This document shows positions 49,196 to 59,579 of a DNA stretch of 64,000 nucleotides, one piece after another. Source of the DNA: Pipra filicauda (Eukaryota > Chordata > Aves > Passeriformes > Pipridae). The stretch covers positions 4,463,501 through 4,527,500 of the forward strand of contig NW_024104532.1 in the NCBI RefSeq assembly GCF_003945595.2, in the 5' to 3' direction. The position numbers were made by a program, and so were the translations under genes. Below the pieces are notes generated by a model that saw only the letters and a list, made by a program, of their open reading frames with translations, was not told the origin of the DNA and did no database searches. Every line of letters begins with the position of its first letter. Within the stretch, counting starts at the first letter, position 1.

Positions 49196-51657
49196 GCCAC
49201 CACTCCTGAGGCGCCCCAGCTTCGTGCCTCAGCTTCACTGCCGTCGTGCTGACACTGTTTGGAGATGCTGATGGGGCTGAGGGTTGGCAGCCGTGCCCAC
49301 GGCAGCACTGCCATGGTGTCAGAGCCCCCAGGGCACCGCGGGAGAGCTCAGCCCATGGTACCACGCTGACCACCCCTCGCCCACCGTGGGCAGTGCAGGC
49401 ACCCGCCGGTGCGGCAGCCCGGCGTCGTCCCGGCTGCCCTGGGCATCCGCATCAAAGGTGCGGTGTCCCGGCTGGCGAGCGCCGGCACGCCGGGCCCCGT
49501 GCCCTGCCGACGGAGTGGCAGCACGCCCGGCCACCCACGGGCTCCCCGGGGGATGTGGGGACTGCATGCGGGTTCCCACACTGCGGGCTGGGCAGGGGGG
49601 CAGAGGTGGTATGTCCTCACCCAAGCCTTGTGCCATGTGGGGAGGGATGGGGTGGGTGCCAGGCAGGTGAGGACAGGCCCCAGACACTGTTGTGTGCACC
49701 CCACATGTTGGTCCATGTGCCTGGTTTGAGGCAGAACTCTGTGGGGTTCACTCTCTGCAGGGTCCTGGGGTTATCTGGGGGGCAGCTGCCTCTGCTCAGG
49801 AGCCATTGGAAGCCCCGAGCTCACCCACATGCAGGACGTAGTGAGGTGTCCCAAATCCCTGCTGCCTCTCTTGGGTCCTCACTCTATCTGCCTACCCAAG
49901 CCCATCTACTAGCACTTGCCAGGCTGACAGGCTTGTAGGCCAAGGTGGAAACAGTCCCTGCACATCCCACAAGCAGATGTACAGGAGCCACCCTCCAGTG
50001 CTCTGCAGGCGACACTGCACTGGGGACATGCTGCTTGTGTCAGGCAGCAGCTGCCTGTCCTCTGTCCCTTGTCAGATAAGGCAGTTGTGCTCCAAGCGAG
50101 GTGCAGCCCAAGCACCAAGAGGGTCCTGAGCCAGCCAGCACCAGCACCCTGCCCAGCAGCAGTGGGACTGGTGTCCTGCCCACCCCAAGGTCCTGGTGGC
50201 GGATGGTCCCAGCTAGGAAGAGGGAATAAGCTCATGGGGCTCCTCTGGTCTTTGGATCCAAAGGAGTGAGCTGGGCTCTGCAGTTGCCACCAGCCCTGCT
50301 GCCAGCCTGGATGCCCATGGGACCTTCACCATGTCCTCAGGACATGGCCTAGTACTTGACTGCTGGATGCAGGTGCCAACATCCCTCACTTCTCTCATGA
50401 TTTCACCCAAACTCACTGCACTGCTGCTGCCCTGAGTCTGGAAGTGCCCTCTTGGAATCCCTGGTGGGTACAGGGCTCTTCCAGCCTAAACATGACGGGG
50501 GATAAAGGGCACAAGTGTGCCTTTAAATAGCCCGTCAAGGACAGGTTCTCCCAGGAGGAATGCTCTGGCTGGTCCGGTGGAACATGCCTGTGGCCAGGGG
50601 CATGGGGTGACAGCTGGGCAGGGACGGCTGCTCAGGAGGTCAGGTCAAGGTTAGGCATTGCCCTGGCTGGGTGCCACGGCACCGTGGCTTGGCACCACAG
50701 AGGCCGAGCCATGCAAGGGGGAGGGAAACACATGACAGGCCGGTGTTTTGCCATGCCCAGGGGCTGATCTGTGAGGTGGCAGCAGAGCCAGGCAGGCACT
50801 GCTGCCTGCAACCTGCCTGCCAGCCTGCAAGGAATTTGGCACCGACACAGCCTGGCTGCCAGAGCAGCCTCTGGGGCAACTCTGGTCGTCCAGGAGCGGC
50901 TGTTGCACTCCTGTCCGGGCTGATTCATATCCTGGACGTGCAGGCATTTGGACAGCGTCCACCTGTGGGGTGTGACAGTGCACGGCCATGTCCCCAGGGC
51001 ATGGGGCGCCAGCACGGTGGCAGCTCAGACTCTGCTCTCTCCTGCTCTGTGGGGTGTGCTGGGCCCTGGGGACATGGGGTAGAGGGCCACAAAGCACATC
51101 TCCAGGTGAAGACACCTGGATTTCAGGATGGCTGTGCCCAGGTGTCGATGTGCCCGATGGCTCTGCTGGGGCACCCAGGAAGCAGAGGGGGGCAAGAGGA
51201 AAGCAGCTGCCAGGGAAGCCCCAAGCCCAGGCTCCCAAACCCAGACCATCCCTTCACCACAGAAGTGCAGAATAGGAGTAGGGGAGCAACAGAGCAATGG
51301 AGGGCGGGGAAGGAAAGGAGAGAGGGGACCCAGAAGGAGCAGGGCGGTTGCCCTGGGCTGAAGGGCACAGCCAGCCCAAGCGGGGCTGTGACTGTGGGCA
51401 TGGAGCTTGAGTTCACCCTCTCTGTGAGGCTGAGCTGGCTCTGAGCAGAGCTAGCCTATGCTGCACTGTTGCCAGGTCCATAAGGAGCAGCCCTTGCCCC
51501 CATCAGCCCTCACTGGCCCCTCGTGCACCAACCATGACCAGCATGGCCTGAGGGAGGGCTGAGCCCCACGGAAGTGGCCCTGGAGCTGCAAAGCAGGAGT
51601 GGAGGTGTGAGCAGCAGTGCTCGCTCCAGGCTGGTGCAGCTGGCACCTGAATTGTCT

Positions 51658-51663
51658 AATAAA
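51658..51663 (+). terminator. ARHGEF37: Candidate ARHGEF37 poly(A) signal
   Basis: AATAAA followed at once by GTGTGAAATTGC and then a T-rich stretch (TTTCATGCTCTG). It is the first canonical hexamer with such context after the stop codon. Confidence 0.5.
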
Positions 51664-52082
51664 GTGTGAAATTGCTTTCATGCTCTGCTACCTTTGCTGA
51701 GATGGACCGTCATTACGGCCCCCCCTTCCCAGCCCGCAGCCGGCTGTGCCGATGTCCTGCTGTCGCGGCGCTGCCAGATGAGCCCCGGGCTGGAGCTGTG
51801 CCTGGCACAGCCCCGCGGGACGGCTGTGCCGGGGGCTGCCCGTAGTCCCTCCCCTCCCTCTCAGCCCCTCTGCTGTGCCCACCCCATGTAAAAGCACAAG
51901 GTGCTGCTGCTGCATCACCCTGGATGGGGGCAGATCTCTGCCGTGGGGCTGGGGGCTGCCCTCCCACTTCCTTACCCCTATCAGATGCCCTCGGGGTGCA
52001 GGGATCAGCTCAGGTTCGAGCCCTGCCCTGAGGCTGTACCGCTGCCAAAGCCCTGCCCTTGCCCATCAGATACAGCCCTTGA

Positions 52083-52118
52083 GGAGATAGGGCTCCATTC
52101 GGAGATAGGGCTCCATCC
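52083..52118. repeat. 18-bp tandem duplication
   Basis: Two adjacent 18-base copies of GGAGATAGGGCTCCATYC differing at one base. Confidence 0.85.
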
Positions 52119-52864
52119 TGCTGTGCCAGGAGCCGCCTCAGACCCTCGCTCAGGCAGCAGAGAGCTCCCACCTTGGCAGGGACAGAGGGTCAGCCTGGTT
52201 CCCCCTCACCGGTGGGTGACTAATTGCTGCTGAACCACCTGGATGTGCACAGAAACTGTTCTCCAGCTCTAATAACAATAATCAATCATCCTGCTCTGTG
52301 CAGGGGTTGTGGGAGGTTTTCCAGAGCTGGGGAGCTGGCAGGGCTGGTGGGGAGATTGTGGTGCCAGTGGTGGGGCTCCCCTGAGGGGACACGGAAGTCT
52401 CAGCTCCGGTGGTGGCTTTCCTCCTGCACTGCCTGCTGGGAGGGCAATCCATACCCAGGTACACCCTGCAAGGGGAAGTGCCATCTCCTACTGCTGGTGC
52501 TCCTGGGTCTGTGCAAGCTGTGATTTTGGAGGGAAGACCAGCTGGGAGCCCAGGTTGGGCATGGGACACAGGATGCTCCCTGCTCCAGAGTATCCTGCGA
52601 GTCCCTGTGCCAAAGGGGCAGACACGAGTGCCATGGAGCTGCTGAGTGAGAGCAGTCTGGGATTTTTGCAGGGATCAAGATACTTTGCCCCAGGGAAATG
52701 GTGCCACGTTTTCCCAGCCACTGATAAGTTTAAACCCTTGATCTGGTTTAAGATTTAGCCCACAAGGCAAGCCTGGGTAGGACAGCAATGCTGTTAGTGC
52801 CACTGGCTTGGTGACACTTGCCCAGGGGACTGGCCCCACTGCCTGTAGCTCAGCTCAGCTGTTG

Positions 52865-52959
52865 GAGCACGTTCCTGCAGCCAAACCCCCCCATCAGATC
52901 ACATTCCCAGAGTCAGACCCCACTATTAGAGCACATCCTGGCAACCAGGCCCCACTATC
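52865..52959. repeat. Degenerate 32-bp tandem repeat, three units
   Basis: Units of 32, 32 and 31 bases. Each begins GAGCAC/GATCAC, then TTCC or ATCC, then CCA/TCA, and ends in a C-run with ATCA or CTATTA. Old and diverged. Confidence 0.65.
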
Positions 52960-53712
52960 CCTGGGCTGCATCGAGGCTCCTGCATGAGGAATGGAGCTGG
53001 AGCATCCCCAGAGGCTGAGCTGAGGCCGGGCAGGCAGATGGCACATAGCCAGGGAGAGGAGCATCCCGTCTGGAGCTGCTCTTTCTTTGGTGTAACTTTA
53101 TAACCCGTGTCCTGCAGCCGCCTGCCCTGTCTGCAGTGCCACCCATCTGGGGGAGGCTTCACGCCTTTGGGAAGCCAGCCGGGTCCTGACATGAGTCAGC
53201 TGGAACAGCCAGGCAACACTATCCATCACAAATAGCTCATCCAGTCCCTACCCCCTGCCCCTGCCCCACCGTGACCCGGGGGGACCCCAGGCAGGATCTC
53301 AAGCTGGTAGTCCTGAGGCAATGCAGCCTTTCCCCTGGGGCTTCCTTGGCCCCATGGCACGAGGCCTTCATCTGCTGTGGCAGAAAAAGGCAGATCTCTG
53401 AGGGCTTGTCTTGTCCCCAAGGTCACCCTGCTGGCTGGAGAGCACCTCAGGGCTTTCCAGAGGCCACAGGAGGTAAGGAATGAGTGTGGTGGGGAGGAGG
53501 TGCAGAGTATTCTCATGCCTTCCCTCCAGCCCCTGTGACAGCTGCCCTGTCCTGTTGCCCAGCCCAGCAAAGGGGATAGATACCCATGGCCACAGCTCCC
53601 CTCAAATGGGCCACCAACTCAGAGTCAAGAGCCATTCCAAAGCCCTCTCCTCACATCAGGCATGCGAGGCAGAAAGGCTGCCTCATTCCCGCCTCACTGC
53701 CAGAGCCATCCT

Positions 53713-54005
53713 ATAGAATCATGGAATTATAGAATGGCCTGGGTTGGAAGGAAGCACAAAGATCATCTACCTCCAACCCCCTGCCATGATCAGAGACACC
53801 TTCCACCAGTCCAGGTTGCTCCAAGCCCATCTAACGTGGCCTTGAACACTTCCATGCATGGGGCAGCCACAGCTTCTCTGGGCAACTCGTGCCAGGACCT
53901 CGCCACCCTCACAGAGAAGAATTTCTTCTTAATAGGTAATCTAACTCTACTCTCTTTCAGTTTGAAACCATTCCCCCTTGTCCTGTCACTACTGGAGAAA
54001 ACCAG
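53713..54005 (-). mobile_element. CR1 LINE 3' region (minus orientation, about 290 bp)
   Basis: Best CR1 copy in the window. Read on plus it runs TAGAATCATGGAATTATAGA, GGGTTGGAAGG, CTCCAACCCCCTGCCATGAT, TGGCCTTGAACACTTCCATG, AGAATTTCTTCTTAATAGG and CCCCCTTGTCCTGTCACTAC. These are the standard blocks of the bird CR1 3' end in reverse complement. Truncated, with no ORF. Confidence 0.93.
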
Positions 54006-57000
54006 TCACTGGAAGCAGCCAGGCGAGTGCACTCTAACCCAGCAGCATTCCCAAACCCTCCTTCATTAGCATTCCTCCTCTCCCAGCCTGCACAGCCTGT
54101 TCCCAACACCCCTAGTGTTAATTGAATTACTTCCCCCAGAACTGCCAATGCTTTAGGGACTCTGAGCATCTGCATACACCACGGGCAGCCTGCTCTGTGC
54201 CTGCCCAGCCCTTCCCGTGGGATGAGCCACCTGCGGGGAAGAAAAACAGATCCAGCAATGGCAGGTCCAGGTTGGTGTGAAAGTGCAAGTGGTTCCATTG
54301 AAAAGACTCACGGAACGAAGGGAATGGAGTCAAAGTGCAAACCAGGAGCCCCAAGGTTTGGGGAAGACCCCTGGTAACGTCTGTAAGCATCCAGAGGGGC
54401 TGGAAAATACCCCGCTGCCACTCCAGCCCTCGCTGTGCCAGCTGCCGGGCAGTCCGTGCAGTTATCAAGCCGTCAACCCAAGGCTGTTCCTGCATCTCTA
54501 CCCGAAGGAGAGGATTTGTGGGTCTAAAATTTGCATTCTTTGGGCTGCACCCGACTATAGGTACAAGCTGCAGACACGAAGCCTTTTGTGTGCCCGGCCG
54601 CATCCTGGCTGGGATTTACCTAAAACAGCCCCGGGGAGGAACGGCTGGGCGGGGATGGGGGGGGAAAGGGAGGGAGGCTGCCTGGTGTTTGTTTTTACTA
54701 ATGAAGCCCCATAATCAAATCATTTCAATTTTAATTGTAAAGCCAGCAGGCAGATTTCTGTCTCCAGATGGGACGTGATAGGAATAGTTGAAGGCTGGGC
54801 ACGTTCTGCTGCTCACCTTAATATTTGGAGCAAGGCAGACGGGAGCAGTGCTGGGGAAGCTCCCACCCTGCCTGGCAACAGCCTGGACCCCCAGGGATGA
54901 GGATTTGAGGTGGGATCATACCCAAAGCCTCTTCTGCTTCTTTGGCCCAGGAAAGCTAACCCCATGGAGGATGTGCTGCACCATACCCAGATCTGAGCAA
55001 GGGAGGCAGGAGTCCTTTTCCCTGCTTTTTATCTCCCAGCTCTGCCAGGATACACGAAATCTATTTGTGGTTTCCACTTGCCATCTCATTTTTTTGGGTT
55101 CTTGGACTTTGGGAAAAGAGAAAAATAAAGAATCTGGGTCATTTTCTATTTATTTGGAAGAGCTGAGATGTTAACCCTCCAGATGCAGAGAGCTCTGCTC
55201 ATGTCTGTGTGGGACTGACAAACTTGGAAGCAAGGGATGGGGAGAGGAGAAACCTCCTTCTCACCAAAGAAAAAGTGCCTTTTGCCCTTCTTAAGGCTGG
55301 GGGGAACTGGGTGCAGTGGGGTTGGGATTGCCCTCCCAGTCTAAACCCACTCACTCAGCCAAAACACACTGTTTGTATTCTCATGATGGAGAAATGGAGC
55401 TGGGAGAGGCTGGGTTCCTCTGGGACTGGTTAACTCCCCCAGGCTGGGGGCATTCCCAGCTGCCTACCAGGCCTCAGCAGTCACCCAGGGGCAAGGGGTG
55501 GGCATAGAGGTTTCAGCTGGGGGTGGCGGGAAGGAGAATGTTTCCCATCCTCCCCATCAGAGAGGTTTGTTCCTCCCAGAACAGGATGTGGGGGGGTACA
55601 GCATGATTGGGGCAGGTCACACCAAGTATAGAATACCTTGTGCTTCTGTGCCTTCACCACAGCCATAAAGGGGCAGAGCCCCTCTCTTATCGGGGGTGGC
55701 TGCTGCTGCTGCTTTCACCACCCCGAGCTGCTGCCCTCCCTGTCCCGCTCCCAAAGTTGGTAGCATTTCTGGAATCCCCTGGAAGGGATCCAGGTGGGGG
55801 ACACCAGGCACCGAGCAGCCACCAGCATCCCTCGGGCTGGGCCTCTTTGCTCTTATCAGCTCTCCCTTTTCGTGCCTGAGTCATCAGGGACAAGAGCATC
55901 AAATCAGAAATAAAGTCATTAACTCACTAAGCAAATGCAGATGAAAACCTCACTTTATTTTTTGAAATCAGAGCCCTGGCTCCTGGGGGCTTTACATGCC
56001 ACCTCTCCTCCACCAGCCTTCCCTTGGCCAGGTTTGCTCCAGCCCCACACACATCCCGGGGTGAGGAGAGGAGGGAGACATAGGCATTCACCCCACAGGG
56101 CTTGGCTTGGCCCCCAGCAGCCCAGACACTTGCAATCGGTCTGGGTTTCCTGCTGGGACACGGGAGCCCTATGCCTGGTGCTGATGGGCTACATGAACTG
56201 GGCACATCCATCAAGAGCAACGTGTCCCTCTCGTCCCCCTGTGGCACCCATCCCTCCTGCCAGCACAGCACCCTCTGCCCAGGGCTCAGCACATCCCTGG
56301 AGCTCGTGCCTCCCACGTGGCTGCGGCTGGCTCATCCCCATCCCAGCCAGTCCGTGATTTCGCTCTTCTTCCACTTTTTCTTTTTTTTCCACCATGTACA
56401 AATGGGAATTAAATTGAGGCCACTAAACTCATTTGCGCTCGCAGCCGTAATGGGGCTGCAGGCAGCATTTCACCACCAGCTCTCCAGAGCAGCTGCCAGT
56501 CTCTGGCTGGGAGCTGCCGTGTGCTGGCTCCTGCTGCCGGGCCCGGCGTGTCGCTGCCTGCTCGTGGCTGGGCCCCCACAGCAAGGCAGGACTGGGGTTA
56601 AACCCAACCAGACCTAAACATGTGCGAGAGCAATTTCTTCCTCATGTGAGCCGTGCTTGGGGCTGAAAGGCTCCACTGAGCTCCTGCTCGGGCTCCTGTG
56701 GCTACGTCTGGCCTGAAGCCCCATCCCACTGGGTTCTCCCTGTGTCCCGGGGTGCACGCCAGCCTGCGCCCCTGCCCCGGGGAGTTCTCCCACTGAAGCC
56801 ACGTGGTGAGGTGCTGGAGACAGGCTGGGCGGCCACCCCCACAGCATGGCTCAGCCTCTGGAGGCCAGGCACCATCATGAGGAAATGGGAATGAGCTGGA
56901 GCCAGGGAGGCAGCTGTGGGGCACTGGGAACTGGTGTAGAGGTGGGGGGTGCCAGTGAACACGGGGGGTTCCAGGGGAGAGCAGCTGGGTGACCCTACAT

Positions 57001-57844
57001 GACGCACTGCACCGGGGCAGGGAGGAGGCACCTTGAGGTGCTGAAGCCCTGGTGGATGCAGACTCCCAGCTGCTGCCCCAACAGATGCTTATTTTTATCA
57101 GGCAGGAGGAGGAGGACGAGGAAGGGTGCTGGTCATGGGTGAACTTGCTGGAAGACCAGCTCCCATAGCACCCAGGGAAAAAGTCTCTGAAAGTGCCTGG
57201 GGACAGCAAAGGAGGGCAGACATGAGTGTGCTGGGAGGGAACAGCTGCTGGGAATTTAAATGACCGCCCGTGAATGCTGGTTTTGTTTTGTCCCCCATGG
57301 CTGTGCTCTGCTTTGGCCAGGCAGCATTCAAATCCCATTGCTCAGGGGGCTCTGTGGATAAAGCTAGTTTGGAAAACACAGGGAGAAACCCAAGCTTGAG
57401 AGGAGCCCTGTCCCTGCCCAGCAGAGAAACAAGGGGAGCCAGCCAAAGCGGGCAGAGTCACAGCAGTAGGGATGTGCAGGAGTTAGGATGGGCTCTTCCT
57501 GGGGCCTACAGTCAAGCTTTGTTCCCATCTGCCTAAAGGAAGAGCAATGGAAGGAGAAGAGAAGCTCAGGAATTGAGCGAGATGTGCTTCCTGCTTGCTT
57601 CCTGCAGACTTCCTGCTCCCCCTGCCTGATGGGACACTGCTGTGGGAATAGAGGCAGACTTTTCCATGGACTACCTCGGGATGAAGATCTCAGCCTGTCC
57701 ACCAGCTTGGACTATGGAATGCTGCCCCATGACCCTCCACGGCTCCCTGGGCAAATGGGGATGCCACCAGGAACCATGGTTTATGGTCTCAGCCATGCTA
57801 TGACTTGGTGCTTGCTGCCAGATCCATGCCCTGAAAATCTAGTT
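54006..57844. other. Intergenic DNA, no gene recognised
   Basis: No protein-coding exon or RNA recognised. Holds an AT-rich patch at 54700-54790 with ATTA and E-box (CAGATG) words, and an AP-1-type TGAGTCA at 55877-55883. Confidence 0.55.
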
Positions 57845-58090
57845 TCATATGGATAAACAGGATTTCTTATTACTGTTGCTAATATGATATCAGCACATTG
57901 CAACACAGATATTTTAATAATACATAGTTCTTTTAATGAAGGGACTTAATAAACTAATTTGCTTCCCAACATTTGTATATGTCATATTTGCTCATTTAAT
58001 CATGCAGTAAATGAAATTAAAGTTACTAAACATTTAGAAAATTATGAGTATACTGAAGAAGTGTGCCTGTGTTTTAAAATAAAAAGCAGG
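57845..58090. promoter_or_regulatory. AT-rich island, candidate conserved non-coding element
   Basis: About 245 bases of AT-rich but complex (non-repeat) sequence in otherwise GC-rich surroundings. It has homeodomain/POU-like words (TTTAATCATGCA, TAAATGAAATTAAAG, CTAATATGATATC). Base composition and complexity suggest constraint. Conservation cannot be tested here. Confidence 0.35.
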
Positions 58091-58289
58091 AGCTGCTTTC
58101 CCTGGCACAGAGGCTGCCCAAGCCACATGCTGCCAGCTGCTTCCTCCCCTGCCCATGCAGCAGCACAGGCTGGAGGGGAGTGCAACCGGGCACTGCCAGA
58201 CCCCATTCCCAGGGATGCTGACAGTTGTGACAACCACTGCATTTTTATTTTTATCATCCTGGCAACGTCACTCTGTAGATCAGCTTTTA

Positions 58290-58299
58290 TTAAAAATAA
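58290..58299 (+). promoter_or_regulatory. MEF2-type motif
   Basis: TTAAAAATAA fits the MEF2 consensus YTAWWWWTAR. It sits in a second AT-rich patch (58230-58320) close to the 57.8-58.1 kb element. Function unproven. Confidence 0.35.
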
Positions 58300-58399
58300 A
58301 TAATGCTTTTAAAGCTGGTGCTGGGGCACCAAACTGTGACAAAGGCCAGGGAGGCGGTGCCGAGGATGATTAATGTGATTTTTCCAGCAAAATACTATA

Positions 58400-59050
58400 G
58401 CAGCTCTCTCTCCCATGTCAAGGGCTCTGCTGAGGGGTGTGAGAAGGACGAAGGCACTCAATGCCTCTTACAGCCCAGTACCTGGTCTGCAGGGGCACGG
58501 CCCACCCTGGTGAGAGATCTGGCTGTGGTCTCACATGCTCCCAGGGCCGGCTTGGTGGGCACATGTCAGGCAAAAGCAGGAGGTTGAGGCACAGAGCCCT
58601 CCATAGGGACTGGGCTGCATCTGCTGCCCTGGTGGGCCAGCCCCAGCGGTAAACCCCTGCCATGATCCAGGCATGAGGCTGGAGCCCTGGAGCCCTTGCT
58701 TGGATGTGCTCAACCCCTGAGCTTTCCCCCGCTACCCGCTCGCAGCAACTAGCGGGAGAAGTAACAAGCAAAATCTCAGGCAAACATTTTGGGGATCCAA
58801 AAATCTCATTCTCTGAGCGCAGCTTGATGGAGGATGGTGGGCACTCGATGTACAGAACGAGGGACAGAGCCTCTGACCCACGGAGCTTGCAATTATCTGC
58901 TCCATCAGGGAAGGGGGAAGGCGCTGCCGCACATTGCTGCGCTCCTTTTATCCTGGTTCCCTCCCCTGCCTTTCCAGGCCAGAGCATTTTTCAAACTCTG
59001 CTTTATCCCATCCTTGCTGCTTCTTTTCTAGCGCTACCAGCACCGCTAAT
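58400..59050. other. Intergenic DNA, no gene recognised
   Basis: No gene, RNA or clear repeat seen. Confidence 0.5.
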
Positions 59051-59520
59051 AATGACGGCTCTAAATCCTGCCCGCCTGGCGCGGAGCCGCTGCGACGGGC
59101 GCTGTGCAGCGCGGCCGCATCGCTCCCTCATCTCCGGCCGGGCCGGGGCTGTGCCTGCGCCCTTAAATACATGGAACGCGTGGGCAATGCCACACCGCTC
59201 TCTCCTCCCCCCAGTTGTGCAATTCGGGTATTTGGATGCAATATCCAATCCCCCTGGCTCGCCGCTCCTGGGAATCTCGTGCCCGTCCCTGTGGCAGGCG
59301 GAGGAGCGAGGCGGCTGTGTTCCTTACCTCTCCACGGAGCTGGGAGTGCGGAGAGAGAGCTGGAAATAGCCCTGGCTGACACAGATACCTGTGCGGAACA
59401 GCAGGGGCCTGCACTTGCCGTGGTAATTGCATACTGCATGGAGATGAGTCACCCGGAGCCCGCTCCGGCGGGCAGCACGCGGCCGCCCTGCCTCCCGCAC
59501 GGTGCGGGCAGCGCTCGCCA
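59050..59520. promoter_or_regulatory. Isolated CpG-rich patch, candidate promoter or enhancer
   Basis: CpG density rises sharply (GGCGCGGAGCCGCTGCGACG near 59077, CAGCACGCGGCCGCC near 59473) after a CpG-poor stretch. It contains a TTAAATA box-like word (59162-59168), an AP-1-type TGAGTCA (59446-59452) and, on the minus strand, a strong donor GAGAG|GTAAGG with GT at 59327-59326. No coding exon recognised. Confidence 0.35.
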
Positions 59521-59556
59521 TGCTCAAACGGGCACCCGTTGCCTGGGAAATTGATA

Positions 59557-59578
59557 CACACACACACACCCCCCCCCA
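59557..59578. repeat. (CA)n-(C)n microsatellite
   Basis: ACACACACACAC followed by a run of nine C. Simple repeat. Confidence 0.85.
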
Positions 59579-59579
59579 G

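Larger units (their letters stand above)
48372..51690 (+). other. ARHGEF37: Likely ARHGEF37 3' UTR (about 3.3 kb)
   Basis: From the stop codon to the first convincing AATAAA, at 51658. GC-rich, with two short tandem repeats and a CTCF-type motif. No further coding exon found. The extent depends on that poly(A) signal being the one used. Confidence 0.5.
51691..53712. other. Intergenic DNA right of ARHGEF37
   Basis: GC-rich, no gene recognised. Contains an 18-bp tandem duplication (GGAGATAGGGCTCCATTC, 52083-52118) and a three-unit 32-bp repeat (52865-52959). Confidence 0.55.

Noticed and set aside
48421..49938. Several 130-230-codon frames downstream of the ARHGEF37 stop
   Set aside because: They arise from the short tandem repeats and GC-rich 3' UTR. 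None has a family resemblance or plausible splice links to ARHGEF37.
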